Source of the DNA: Hungatella hathewayi WAL-18680
Lineage (GTDB): Bacteria > Bacillota > Clostridia > Lachnospirales > Lachnospiraceae
Direction of reading: 5' to 3'
Length of the DNA stretch: 41,631 nucleotides
Assembly: GCF_000235505.1 (NCBI RefSeq)
Contig: NZ_JH379027.1
Span: 1,890,996 to 1,932,626, forward strand
Made by a program: the position numbers and the translations under genes. Below are positions 15,827 to 23,453 of this stretch, in pieces (position 1 is the first letter of the stretch; the number at the start of each line of letters is the position of its first letter). Below the pieces are notes generated by a model. The model saw nothing but the letters and a program-made list of their open reading frames with translations, was not told the DNA's origin and ran no database searches.

Positions 15827-16959
15827 TGGAACAGCTGTCAATGAAGATATTATCCATGAGTCTGATGGCCTCCTGGGTCATTCTGGCGGTTCTGCTGCTG
15901 CGCCTGGCGATGAAGCGGCTGCCCAAGCTGTACGCCTATCTGCTCTGGGGTATTGTGTTGTTTCGGCTCCTGTGTCCGGCAGCCATAAGCGCCCCCGTGA
16001 GCCTTCTCCCGGCAGTGGTACAGGACGTTGCCATAGGCATGCCCAATCTGCCGGGTACTGCTTTTTCTCCGCTTCAGACATCCCGGACCTGGTGGGCGGT
16101 GGTTTGGGGAGGCGGAATGCTTCTGTTCTTTCTGTTTCAGGCGGTATCCTGGATTCGCCTGCAAAGAAACCTTGCAACAGCCGTCCGGCTGGAGGAGGGT
16201 GTCTATGAGACGGATAATATCAAAGGTGCCTTTGTCATGGGTCTTGTGAAACCCCGCATCTATCTGGAGCAGGCCATTGATGCGGAGGACAGGATGTATA
16301 TTCTTGCCCACGAGCGGATTCATATCCGCCGCCGGGATTACCTTGTCAAGCTGGTCTGGGTCCTGGCGCTGATGTTTCACTGGTTCAACCCACTGGTATG
16401 GGCCGCATTTTTCCTGATGTGCAAGGACATGGAGATGGCCTGTGACGAGCAGGTGGTGAAGGAACTGGGGCAGGAGCAGAAGGGAGACTACTCAAGAACC
16501 CTTCTTCATCTGTCAGAGCGCCACAGCGGTCTGCTTCTCCCCCCGGCATTTGGCGAAAGCAGCACCAAGAGCCGGATAGGAAATATCCTCAAATACAAAC
16601 GCCCCGCCGCCTGGGCCCGCATCTTGTCCGGCACCGTGCTGGCCGTCGCCGTAGTGACTCTGATGACGAACCCCACCGTCCGAAAAACCGCCATCTCCAT
16701 CATAGGCGGTGCAGACGGCCCCACCAGCGTTTTCCTTGCCGGAAAATCGGGCAGCAGCAGTTCTGATTTCAGGATGAAAAACGTCACAAAAAATTTCCAG
16801 ACAGAAGAGGAAGTTCCCGAAGAGATGGACTATGAAGAATATGAGGAAGACTCCTGGTGGTCCGGCACGCTATACCTGATTAAGAATCCCACATACCTAC
16901 CCGATACCAGACTCTATCAGGCCGAATATTCCGGCTTTCTCCAAAAACGGGAGGAGTAA
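15823..16959 (+). CDS. BlaR1-like M56 membrane metallopeptidase
   Basis: A 378-residue membrane protein. Hydrophobic helices near residues 10-30, 35-55, 100-120 and 185-205 surround a zinc-protease site HERIH (His163-Glu164-His167), with MACDEQVV downstream. The preceding block AFVMGLVKPRIYLE is the M56 signature. A further helix follows near residue 265. It is shorter than BlaR1 and has no penicillin-binding sensor domain. The exported tail begins with IIGGADGPTSVFLAGK (residues ~293-308), resembling the conserved GGADGPT segment of sodium-pumping decarboxylase beta subunits. It pairs with the BlaI-type repressor upstream. The ligand is unknown. Confidence 0.88.
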   Translation: MMEQLSMKILSMSLMASWVILAVLLLRLAMKRLPKLYAYLLWGIVLFRLLCPAAISAPVSLLPAVVQDVAIGMPNLPGTAFSPLQTSRTWWAVVWGGGMLLFFLFQAVSWIRLQRNLATAVRLEEGVYETDNIKGAFVMGLVKPRIYLEQAIDAEDRMYILAHERIHIRRRDYLVKLVWVLALMFHWFNPLVWAAFFLMCKDMEMACDEQVVKELGQEQKGDYSRTLLHLSERHSGLLLPPAFGESSTKSRIGNILKYKRPAAWARILSGTVLAVAVVTLMTNPTVRKTAISIIGGADGPTSVFLAGKSGSSSSDFRMKNVTKNFQTEEEVPEEMDYEEYEEDSWWSGTLYLIKNPTYLPDTRLYQAEYSGFLQKREE

Positions 16960-16973
16960 ACTTAATAGGGCAA

Positions 16974-17005
16974 AAAAGCGAGAGGATTTCGTTCCTCTCG
17001 CTTTT
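16974..17005. terminator. Bidirectional terminator
   Basis: A 13-bp perfect stem (16974-16986 with 16993-17005) bounded by A-run and T-run. It serves the M56 gene (+) and the ABC importer operon (-). Confidence 0.88.
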
Positions 17006-17020
17006 CTGTATCATCAGTTT

Positions 17021-17794
17021 TTAATTCCCACACTCAATACTAATCTCATTAAACTTATCCAAGATATCATCAATCTCTATCGCCGCTTTTTCCTCCCCAG
17101 CCTTATCAATAATCGCATGCCCCTGGTGCATCATGATGAGGCGGTTGCCGTATTCTACGGCGTAGCGCAGATTGTGGGTGACCATGATGGTGGTGAGGGC
17201 TTTCTCCCGGACAATCTTGTCGGTCAGCTCCATGATAATCTCCGCTGTCTTCGGGTCTAAGGCGGCGGTGTGCTCATCCAGAATCAGAAACTCGATGGGA
17301 GTCATGGTGGACATTAAGAGGGCCATAGCCTGGCGCTGGCCGCCGGAGAGGACGCCTACCTTGACGTGAAGTTTGTCCTCCAGCCCCAGTCCCAGGGTTT
17401 TTAAACTCTCCCGGTAGTAGTCAATCCGCTGTTTGTTGGTCCCCAGCCGCAGATTAAAAGGTTTCCCCTTGTTGTCCGCCAGGGACATATTTTCCAGAAT
17501 CGTCATGTTGGGACAGGTCCCCATGGCCGGGTTCTGGTATACCCTGCCGATGCGCCGCTGGCGCCGGTATTCCGGCATGTTGGTGATATTTTCCTCATTG
17601 ATGAAAATACTTCCGTTATCCAGCGGAATACTCCCACAGATTAAATTCAGCATGGAGGTCTTACCGGAGCCGTTGCTTCCCACCACGGACACAAACTCCT
17701 GGTCCTCGATGGTCAGATTGAAATCATCAAACAGGCACATCTCATTGACCGTCCCTGCGTTGTAGTATTTATTGATGGAATTCAGTTTAAGCAT
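17021..17794 (-). CDS. ABC transporter ATPase (tryptophan-type importer)
   Basis: A 257-residue ATPase. Walker A GSNGSGKT (39-46), Q-loop YQNP (86-89), signature LSGGQ (149-153), Walker B FLILDE (169-174) and a switch His in VTHN are all present. It belongs to the YufO/TrpZ-like group that pairs with a single membrane permease and a lipoprotein. Its start overlaps the permease gene end by eight bases, and it is the last gene of the operon, ending at a strong terminator. The T-box with a Trp specifier upstream of the operon points to tryptophan or a precursor as substrate. Confidence 0.9.
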   Translation of the reverse strand: MLKLNSINKYYNAGTVNEMCLFDDFNLTIEDQEFVSVVGSNGSGKTSMLNLICGSIPLDNGSIFINEENITNMPEYRRQRRIGRVYQNPAMGTCPNMTILENMSLADNKGKPFNLRLGTNKQRIDYYRESLKTLGLGLEDKLHVKVGVLSGGQRQAMALLMSTMTPIEFLILDEHTAALDPKTAEIIMELTDKIVREKALTTIMVTHNLRYAVEYGNRLIMMHQGHAIIDKAGEEKAAIEIDDILDKFNEISIECGN

Positions 17795-18677
17795 GTGCCT
17801 TCACCTTCTTTCGTCTGTCATTGCTGAGCACCAGAATAATCAGGAACAGAACAGCCGTGACCAGTTTCAAATCATTGGCCTCCATGCCGCAGGAGATGGC
17901 AAAGGAGACGCAGGCTTTGTATACAATGGAGCCGATAATCACCGCCGTGGTGGATTTCACAAACCCAATCCTCTTAAACAGCTGGGTCCCGATAATCACA
18001 TTGGCCAGGCCGATGACAATGGTTCCGGTCCCCACCGAGATTTCAAAAAATCCCTTCTGCTGGCAGTAAACCGCTCCTGCCAGGGCCGCAAAGCCGTTGG
18101 CAATGGCCAGCCCCACAATCTTTACCATACCCTTATCCTTGGCGAGAGAGGTGACCAGCACGTCATTGTCGCCCACCGCCCGCAGCAGATACCCCGAACG
18201 GGTCTTCAAATACAAATCAAGCAGGATCTTGCAGATAATTACAATCACCAGCAGGATCACCAGCACCGTATAAGGAGCCAGCGCCTCTGGCACCAGTTTC
18301 TCCAGAAAGGCATTTTCAAAAATCGTCTCCTGGGAGAACAGCGGCACATTGGCCCGCCCGCCTGCAATCCGCAGGTTGATGGAGTAGAGGGCCGTCATGA
18401 CAATGATACCTGACAGCAAATCCCGCACCTTGAACTTCACATGAATCAGTCCGGTGACACAGCCCGCCAGCGCCCCGGCCGCGAAAGCCAGAATCAGGGT
18501 AAGCACCGGGTTCACCCCCGCGATGATAGCGGAAGCGGTGAGCGCCGCTCCCATGGGAAATGTCCCGTCCACCGACAGATCCGGGAAATCCAGGATTTTA
18601 TAGGTGATGTAAACGCCCAGCGCCATAATGGCGTAGACCAGGCCCTCTTCTAAGATGCCGATAAGTATGGTTGTCAT
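17787..18677 (-). CDS. ABC transporter permease (tryptophan-type importer)
   Basis: A 296-residue integral membrane protein with about nine hydrophobic segments. It starts with a short cytoplasmic stretch and GVYITYKILDFPDLSVDGTFPMGAA, a block typical of branched-chain/TrpY-type permeases. The EAA-like coupling loop is in the middle (LRAVGDNDVLVTSLAKDKGM). It ends with a basic tail (NDRRKKVKAHA). TTGGAGG precedes ATG 18677. It lies 30 bases downstream of the lipoprotein gene and overlaps the ATPase gene. The complex would be one lipoprotein, a permease homodimer and an ATPase homodimer. Confidence 0.9.
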   Translation of the reverse strand: MTTILIGILEEGLVYAIMALGVYITYKILDFPDLSVDGTFPMGAALTASAIIAGVNPVLTLILAFAAGALAGCVTGLIHVKFKVRDLLSGIIVMTALYSINLRIAGGRANVPLFSQETIFENAFLEKLVPEALAPYTVLVILLVIVIICKILLDLYLKTRSGYLLRAVGDNDVLVTSLAKDKGMVKIVGLAIANGFAALAGAVYCQQKGFFEISVGTGTIVIGLANVIIGTQLFKRIGFVKSTTAVIIGSIVYKACVSFAISCGMEANDLKLVTAVLFLIILVLSNDRRKKVKAHA

Positions 18678-18707
18678 GATATTCCTCCAAAGGTTCTATG
18701 TTTCTGA

Positions 18708-19799
18708 TTACTGTGTAATTTCTGTAAATATCTCTGCTGCGGTATCAGCCAGGTCCTCCGGAATGGTCAGCCCTAAGTTCTCCGCCACTTTTTCATTGCC
18801 GTAGAATGCCGCTTCCGCAATCACTTCGTAGTTCATCTCGCTGGCCTTCGCCTCGCCCTTCAACACTTTGGCAGCCATGGCGCCGGTCTGTTTGCCAAGC
18901 TGTACATAGTCAAGACCCATGGCAGCCAGACAGCCGATTTTCACCTGCTCAATCTCACTTCCGAAGACCGGAATGTTCTTCTTCGCTGCCTTATCCAGGA
19001 TCACCGGAAGGGAAGCAACCACGGTGTTGTCAGTTAAGTTGGTGACACAGTCCACTTTTCCCAGCAGGCTGTCAGCCGCCAGCGGAACATCGGCCGTAGC
19101 GGAAATGCCGGTCTCCACAATCTCAAATCCGTATTCCGGAGCCGCTTCCTTATACTGGGCGATGGTGGAAATGGAGTTCACCTCGCTGGTGGTGTACATG
19201 ATACCGATGGTTTTGGCGTCCGGAAGCATGGCGCGAATCATTTCCAGCTGCTGTTTCACCGGAAGGGTATCGCTGGTTCCTGTGATTTCGCCAACCGGAG
19301 TACCGTCCGCACCTGCCAGCTCGGCAGCAACCGGGTCGGTCACGGCGGTGTAGATCACCGGGATGTTGGCCTTCTTGGCAACGCCGTATGCGCTCTGCGC
19401 CATTGGAGTTGCGATGCCGCAGATTAAATCCACGTTCTTGGCGGCAAAGTTGGTATTGATCTGGCTGGCGGTACCTCCGTCGGCCTGTGCATTTTCATAA
19501 AGGATGGTTAAGTTCTGGCCTTCCACAATCCCTGCGTCCGCCAGTCCCTGGATGAAGCCCTCCCGGCAGTTGTCAAGGGAGCCGTGTGCGGCAAACTGGC
19601 CGATGCCAACAGTGTAGGATGCGCCGTCAGCAGCCGTATCGGCGGCGGTGGTGTCTGCGGCCGTATCGCCGGCTGTGGTGCCCTCTGCAGTAGTCTCAGC
19701 AGCAGGAGCCTGTGTCTCCGCCGGTTTCGATGAGCAGCCAGCCAGAACTGTAGCGGCCGCCATTGCAGTGATCATAAGAGCTTTCATAGATTTTTTCAT
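18708..19799 (-). CDS. ABC transporter substrate-binding lipoprotein (TrpX-like)
   Basis: A 363-residue lipoprotein. A signal peptide ends in the lipobox VLAGC (Cys22). A low-complexity Thr/Ala/Asp linker follows (residues ~25-60), then a two-lobed periplasmic-binding fold of the ABC_sub_bind type (YTVGIGQFAAHGSLD; IPVIYTAVTDPVAAELAG; TIGIMYTTSEVNS). That fold is shared by TrpX proteins. ATG 19799 has GGAGG at eight bases; the longer open frame to 19961 has no ribosome binding site and runs into the leader. It is the first gene after the T-box. Substrate tryptophan is inferred from the TGG specifier. Confidence 0.9.
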   Translation of the reverse strand: MKKSMKALMITAMAAATVLAGCSSKPAETQAPAAETTAEGTTAGDTAADTTAADTAADGASYTVGIGQFAAHGSLDNCREGFIQGLADAGIVEGQNLTILYENAQADGGTASQINTNFAAKNVDLICGIATPMAQSAYGVAKKANIPVIYTAVTDPVAAELAGADGTPVGEITGTSDTLPVKQQLEMIRAMLPDAKTIGIMYTTSEVNSISTIAQYKEAAPEYGFEIVETGISATADVPLAADSLLGKVDCVTNLTDNTVVASLPVILDKAAKKNIPVFGSEIEQVKIGCLAAMGLDYVQLGKQTGAMAAKVLKGEAKASEMNYEVIAEAAFYGNEKVAENLGLTIPEDLADTAAEIFTEITQ

Positions 19800-20002
19800 A
19801 ATTTCTTTCCTCCGTTTTTGAATTTTATTAATGAGTTTAATAAAATACCGTTTTGTGGATGATTGGGGAGCAGGATGTGAAGATAGAGTCTGCCTTGGCA
19901 GACTCCTGCGCCGGAGCGCGGTCGCCTTGGCGGCCATACTACATTGGCGCGGAGTGCGCATCCTCGCGGAGCGTTTTGATTCATAGATGGTTTTCTATGA
20001 AT
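19800..20002 (-). repeat. Palindrome-rich insert between the T-box terminator and the lipoprotein gene
   Basis: About 200 bases separate the T-box terminator from the start codon. They hold a perfect 14-bp stem (19974-19987 with 19994-20007) that overlaps the terminator T-run, then GAGTCTGCC/GGCAGACTC with a 2-base gap (about 19887-19906), CGCC/GGCG, and CGCG-flanked GC-rich dyads. The GC content is far above the AT-rich flanks. This looks like an inserted dispersed repeat; no second copy is in this window. Confidence 0.5.
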
Positions 20003-20039
20003 CAAAAAAGTCCCAAGCACAGTTCCCCATGCTTGAGAC
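20003..20039 (-). terminator. T-box conditional terminator
   Basis: A stem with one G-T pair (20030-20039 with 20010-20019) followed on the minus strand by T6. It is the regulated terminator of the tryptophan T-box. Confidence 0.88.
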
Positions 20040-20277
20040 GAATTAAACAAAATCCGCGGTACCACTCAAATTGACCTAAGTCCACTTTTTCATATACTAA
20101 CATATATGCCGCATGAATAACGGTTGCGGTTTCCGTCAGTCCCTACTTGATAATGCGTTCAAGACTGCCCTCAAAAGTCCATTCAGCTAATAACGTTATA
20201 TCGCAATCCCACCACCTGCGACTCTCTGGAATATTGTCAAGAAGCTTACTCCTCTTTTTCAACGGTTTATTTTATTA
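20003..20277 (-). ncRNA. T-box leader, tryptophan specifier (TGG)
   Basis: The minus strand has Stem I with an AGAGAG bulge region and GGTGGTG apical part, then GAA-TGG-ACTTTTGAG, where TGG (20181-20179) lies at the specifier position followed by A. The T-box antiterminator core GAGTGGTACCGCGG is at 20067-20054. A terminator (20039-20003) with a 10-bp stem and T6 competes with it. Uncharged tRNA-Trp binding would allow expression of the downstream ABC importer. Confidence 0.9.
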
Positions 20278-20283
20278 CTGTGT

Positions 20284-20312
20284 ATCTTAATACTTTTTCA
20301 TTCGTTTGTCAA
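20284..20312 (-). promoter_or_regulatory. Promoter of the tryptophan T-box operon
   Basis: Minus strand TTGACA (20312-20307), 17-bp spacer, TAAGAT (20289-20284). Confidence 0.75.
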
Positions 20313-20326
20313 CTAAAAATATTGAA

Positions 20327-20770
20327 TTAAAATAGATTCACAAATTTTGCCAGCGGCGCTATCACGTCCGACAGGTCCTTGATGGCCTTGTTCAGGGAGT
20401 CAAAATCGATGGCATTTACTTTTGAAAGCGCGTCCTCCACATCCTGCTGGCTGGAGGTGACCAGGCGGTTGACATTGTTGATCATCCCGTCGATATCCGT
20501 GTCCGCCAGCTCCGAGGTAATCACCTGGAGATTGCCCATCACCAGCTCTAAATTGTCAAAGGTGGCATTGGCTTTAGGCAGGAGAGTGACTGCCACATAG
20601 AGGACAATTCCAAGAATCACAATGCTGGCCGCCGCCGTAATCTGTGACATGATGTACTGTTTTCGCGCGTATTTTTCCTGTCCCGCGTTGGAGGACTCAA
20701 TCTGCTTCATCAGAATGGTAAAATCCTCCTCCGACATGGTTTCCCGCAACTTCTGTGACTGTTTTTCCAT
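20327..20770 (-). CDS. Single-pass coiled-coil membrane protein (DUF948-like)
   Basis: A 147-residue protein. A charged N-terminus (~42 residues) precedes one transmembrane helix (about 43-65, ITAAASIVILGIVLYVAVTLL). The rest is a long amphipathic helix region (ANATFDNLELVMGNLQVITSELADTDIDGMINNVNRLV...) like DUF948 or methyl-accepting-type coiled coils, with regular hydrophobic spacing. AAAGGAG precedes ATG 20770. It is divergent from the tetR gene. Function unknown; the family label is tentative. Confidence 0.75.
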   Translation of the reverse strand: MEKQSQKLRETMSEEDFTILMKQIESSNAGQEKYARKQYIMSQITAAASIVILGIVLYVAVTLLPKANATFDNLELVMGNLQVITSELADTDIDGMINNVNRLVTSSQQDVEDALSKVNAIDFDSLNKAIKDLSDVIAPLAKFVNLF

Positions 20771-20880
20771 ACTCGACCGCTCCTTTTATTCTGGTTTGAA
20801 TATCTGCTCCCAGTATACTATATCCAAACCGGTTGGGAAAGAGGAAAGTGTTAAGATATAATAAAGATTCCTATTATCAC

Positions 20881-20909
20881 TTGACAACCGCTCCACAGTG
20901 TATTATAAT
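20881..20909 (+). promoter_or_regulatory. Perfect consensus promoter of the tetR unit
   Basis: TTGACA (20881-20886), exactly 17 bp, TATAAT (20904-20909). Both boxes match consensus fully, so the promoter should be very strong when not repressed. Confidence 0.9.
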
Positions 20910-20922
20910 GAACACTGTTCAT
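20908..20922. promoter_or_regulatory. TetR-type operator
   Basis: ATGAACACTGTTCAT, a perfect 6-bp inverted repeat with a 3-bp centre. It overlaps the last bases of the -10 box and the transcription start, ideal for autorepression by the TetR protein encoded 16 bases downstream. Confidence 0.8.
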
Positions 20923-20937
20923 ATTGGAGGTGGTAAC

Positions 20938-21510
20938 ATGAATAAATCAGCGACTTCAAAAGAAGCCCTGCTGGAAATTGCCAGAGATATTTCCTACCGG
21001 GAAGGCATCTCAAAGGTGAGTATCCGCCGCCTGGCCTCGGAATCCGGGGTGGCGATTGGGACGGTGTACAACTACTATCCGTCGAAGGCGGATTTGGTGG
21101 CGGAGATTATGGAGGACTTCTGGAGAAATGTGTTCCATGGGAGTCATTTCGACACGGAGAGTGGGGATTTCCTGGGAAGTGTGGAGGAGATATATCGGAG
21201 ATTTTCCGTGAACCTGGCGGTGTTTGAGCGGGAATTTCTGGAGGATCTGCCCGCCATGGAGAAGGCGGAGCGGGAGAAGAGCCGCGTGATTGAGCAGAAG
21301 TACATCCAGCATATGAAGGCCGGTGTATTGCGGATTTTGGAGAAAGACGGACGGGTTGACACGAAGGTGTGGACGGAAGAATTTACGCCGGAAATGCTGG
21401 TGGATTTCACATTTTCCAACATCGTGCTGGCGCTGAGCGAGGGCCGGGAGGACTGCCGGTATCTGCTGCGGGTGCTGGAGAGACTGTTGTATGGCGCAAC
21501 GAGCGGCTGA
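20938..21510 (+). CDS. TetR/AcrR-family repressor
   Basis: A 190-residue regulator. The N-terminal DNA-binding domain (residues ~8-55) contains the typical IRRLASESGVAIGTVYNYYPSKADLV helix-turn-helix. The C-terminal ligand domain is helical and unassigned. TTGGAGG lies seven bases before ATG 20938; the longer frame from 20833 would run through the promoter and is rejected. A perfect palindrome sits over its own promoter. It likely controls the co-directional genes after it (seven-helix protein, DUF2871 protein, acetyltransferase). The ligand is unknown. Confidence 0.92.
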   Translation: MNKSATSKEALLEIARDISYREGISKVSIRRLASESGVAIGTVYNYYPSKADLVAEIMEDFWRNVFHGSHFDTESGDFLGSVEEIYRRFSVNLAVFEREFLEDLPAMEKAEREKSRVIEQKYIQHMKAGVLRILEKDGRVDTKVWTEEFTPEMLVDFTFSNIVLALSEGREDCRYLLRVLERLLYGATSG

Positions 21511-21665
21511 CGCTGCGGCCTACCCATTCATCTGGTATGGAAGAGGCGGCTGCATCGGAAACAGCCCGGTAGTGGATGCCAAGTATCGGCCCTGCATCTG
21601 GCTGGGGAGAGGCAGCTACATAGCGCGGAACGTTCAATGAAATATTAAAATATGGAGGATTAATC

Positions 21666-22328
21666 ATGCAGGCAATTATGGAAACAATTTTTGATGTGGT
21701 ATACCTGTGTACGGTCATCACCCTGGGCATCCGGATGGTGATGGGAGCAGGAGAGAAGAAGCAGGTGAAGTTATTTGGAATCATGGCGGTGACACTGGGA
21801 TGCGGCGATGCCTTCCACCTGGTGCCGAGAGCCTATGCCCTGTGTACCGACGGGCTGGCCAACCACGCGGCGTCCCTGGGATTTGGTAAATTCGTGACGT
21901 CAGTGACCATGACCGTATTTTATGTGATTCTATATCACATCTGGCGGCAGAGGTATGAGGTGACGGACAGGAAAGAACTGACCACGGCGGTTTACGCCCT
22001 GGCCATCGTCAGAATCGCCCTCTGCTTCATGCCGGGCAATGACTGGCTGAGCGCCAATGCACCGCTGTCCTGGGGCATTTACCGGAATATTCCCTTTGCA
22101 TTCCTGGGATTGTTGATGATCGTGCTGTTTTACCAGAAGGCGAAGGAGACGAAAGACGCGGCTTTCCGCTATATGTGGCTGGCCATCACCCTCAGCTTCG
22201 GTTTCTACATCCCGGTGGTGCTGTGGGCGGACGCCTACCCTCTGGTAGGCACGCTGATGATACCCAAGACCTGCGCCTATGTGTGGATGGTATGGATGGG
22301 ATATCATGATTGGAAGAAGAACAGATAA
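21666..22328 (+). CDS. Seven-helix integral membrane protein of unknown function
   Basis: A 220-residue membrane protein with about seven hydrophobic segments (roughly 5-26, 35-52, 72-93, 105-124, 137-155, 166-184, 190-210). Notable are the conserved-looking GDAFHLVPR motif near residue 46 and a cytoplasmic KKQVK loop. I do not recognise a named function. TATGGAGG precedes ATG 21666. It follows tetR after 155 bases and precedes a DUF2871 gene by 31 bases, so it is probably repressed by the TetR protein. It could be a small-molecule sensor or transporter; this is speculation. Confidence 0.85.
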   Translation: MQAIMETIFDVVYLCTVITLGIRMVMGAGEKKQVKLFGIMAVTLGCGDAFHLVPRAYALCTDGLANHAASLGFGKFVTSVTMTVFYVILYHIWRQRYEVTDRKELTTAVYALAIVRIALCFMPGNDWLSANAPLSWGIYRNIPFAFLGLLMIVLFYQKAKETKDAAFRYMWLAITLSFGFYIPVVLWADAYPLVGTLMIPKTCAYVWMVWMGYHDWKKNR

Positions 22329-22359
22329 CAGGTAACCAGAAAGTCAGGAGGACAACAAG

Positions 22360-22800
22360 ATGAAAGAAGCGAACAAAAACAGAATGAAACTGATTAACAC
22401 CGCCTGGGTGTACGCCCTGCTTGCCATGGCGGGAGGCGTGTTCTACCGGGAATTTACAAAATTCAACGGGTTTGTGGGAAAGACGACCCTGAGCGTGGTA
22501 CATACCCATTTATTTTTGCTGGGAATGATCTTTTTCCTGGTGGCAGCCCTGTTCCAGTTCCAGGTTGACGTGGCGGGACAGAAGCGCTTTCACCTGTTCT
22601 ACCTTATTTACAACATTGGCGTGGCCATAACGGTGATTATGCTGATCTGGCGCGGTATCACCCAGGTGCAGGGCGCGGAGCTTTCAAGAGCGCTGGATGC
22701 CTCCATCTCCGGCATTGCCGGAATCGGCCATATCTGCACCGGCATTGGAATCATTCTCTATTTCACCATGCTGAAGGCGGCGGTGCGAAACCAGAAGTGA
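22360..22800 (+). CDS. DUF2871 membrane protein
   Basis: A 146-residue protein with four hydrophobic helices (about 12-30, 45-67, 77-97, 115-137). The sequence (INTAWVYALLAMAGGVFYREFTKFNGF; LSVVHTHLFLLGMIFFL; HICTGIGIILYF) matches the DUF2871 family, whose function is unknown. His residues inside helices (VVHTHLF; GIGHICTG) could bind metal or heme; this is speculation. CAGGAGG precedes ATG 22360. It is the third gene of the tetR unit. Confidence 0.85.
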   Translation: MKEANKNRMKLINTAWVYALLAMAGGVFYREFTKFNGFVGKTTLSVVHTHLFLLGMIFFLVAALFQFQVDVAGQKRFHLFYLIYNIGVAITVIMLIWRGITQVQGAELSRALDASISGIAGIGHICTGIGIILYFTMLKAAVRNQK

Positions 22801-22825
22801 GGAAGCAGACCGGAGGAATCATGGC

Positions 22826-23383
22826 ATGAGAATCAGGAAGACGGAAATGTCGGAACTTGAGATACTTTTGAAATTGTATGAAAATGCACGAAAGTTTATG
22901 GCAGAGCACGGCAATGAGGCCCAGTGGGGAAGTACCTACCCGGAACGGGAGCTTGTGGAGGCGGATATCAGAAGCGGCTGCAGCTACGTCTGCGTGGACG
23001 ATGAGGATAGCGAGGGCAGTGAGGATAGCGAGAACAGTGACGTCAGCGAGAACAGCGCTGGCGGGGAAAATGGCGGCCGGATAGCAGCCACCTTCTTCTT
23101 CAGCACAGCGCCCGACCCCTGCTATCAGAGTATCGAGGGCGGCCAGTGGTTAAATGACGCTCCCTACGGTGTGGTGCACCGCATCACCTCAGACGGAAAG
23201 ACCAGAGGCACCGCCTCCTTCTGCCTGACCTGGGCGCTTGCGCAGTGTGGGAATCTAAAAATCGACACCCACCGGGACAATCACGTGATGCAGAATATGC
23301 TTGCGAAAAATGGGTTTACCTACTGCGGCATTGTTCATATGGAAGACGGCACCGAGCGGATGGCCTATCAAAAGAGCATATAA
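22826..23383 (+). CDS. GNAT-family N-acetyltransferase with Ser/Glu tandem-repeat insert
   Basis: A 185-residue protein of the GNAT fold. The N-terminal helices (SELEILLKLYENARKFMAEHGNEAQWG) and the C-terminal core (GVVHRITSDGKTRGTASFCLTWAL; IDTHRDNHVMQNMLAKNGFTYCGIVHMEDG) fit. The usual Q/RxxGxG/A loop is reduced to RGTASF, so acetyl-CoA binding may be altered. Between strands, residues ~58-85 are an acidic repeat (EDSEGS, EDSENS, DVSENS) encoded by three or four 18-bp units. Start ATG 22826 follows GGAGGAATC. It is probably the last gene of the tetR unit and ends at a shared terminator. The substrate is unknown. Confidence 0.85.
   Translation: MRIRKTEMSELEILLKLYENARKFMAEHGNEAQWGSTYPERELVEADIRSGCSYVCVDDEDSEGSEDSENSDVSENSAGGENGGRIAATFFFSTAPDPCYQSIEGGQWLNDAPYGVVHRITSDGKTRGTASFCLTWALAQCGNLKIDTHRDNHVMQNMLAKNGFTYCGIVHMEDGTERMAYQKSI
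23003..23074 (+). repeat. 18-bp tandem repeat inside the acetyltransferase gene
   Basis: Units at 23003, 23021 and 23039 share AGCGAGnnCAG cores; a fourth at 23057 is more diverged. The period is a multiple of three, so unit gain or loss keeps the frame. Confidence 0.7.
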
Positions 23384-23398
23384 TATCATTGAACACCA

Positions 23399-23436
23399 AA
23401 AAACAGCGGCCCTGATCTCTCAAAGCCGCTGTTTTT
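23399..23436. terminator. Bidirectional terminator
   Basis: A 12-bp stem (23399-23410 with 23425-23436) with A-run and T-run ends, between the acetyltransferase (+) and the BFD-like gene (-). Confidence 0.88.
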
Positions 23437-23453
23437 CCATTGTCATTCCGGAA

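Noticed and set aside
20179-20181. Met (ATG) or Asp (GAC) specifier for the first T-box
   Set aside because: Both can be read by shifting one base, but alignment with the leuS leader (GAA, codon, then CTTTTGAG-like) places TGG at the specifier position, and the downstream importer fits Trp.
20833-20937. N-terminal extension of tetR
   Set aside because: It runs through the perfect consensus promoter and the operator; the site TTGGAGG supports ATG 20938.
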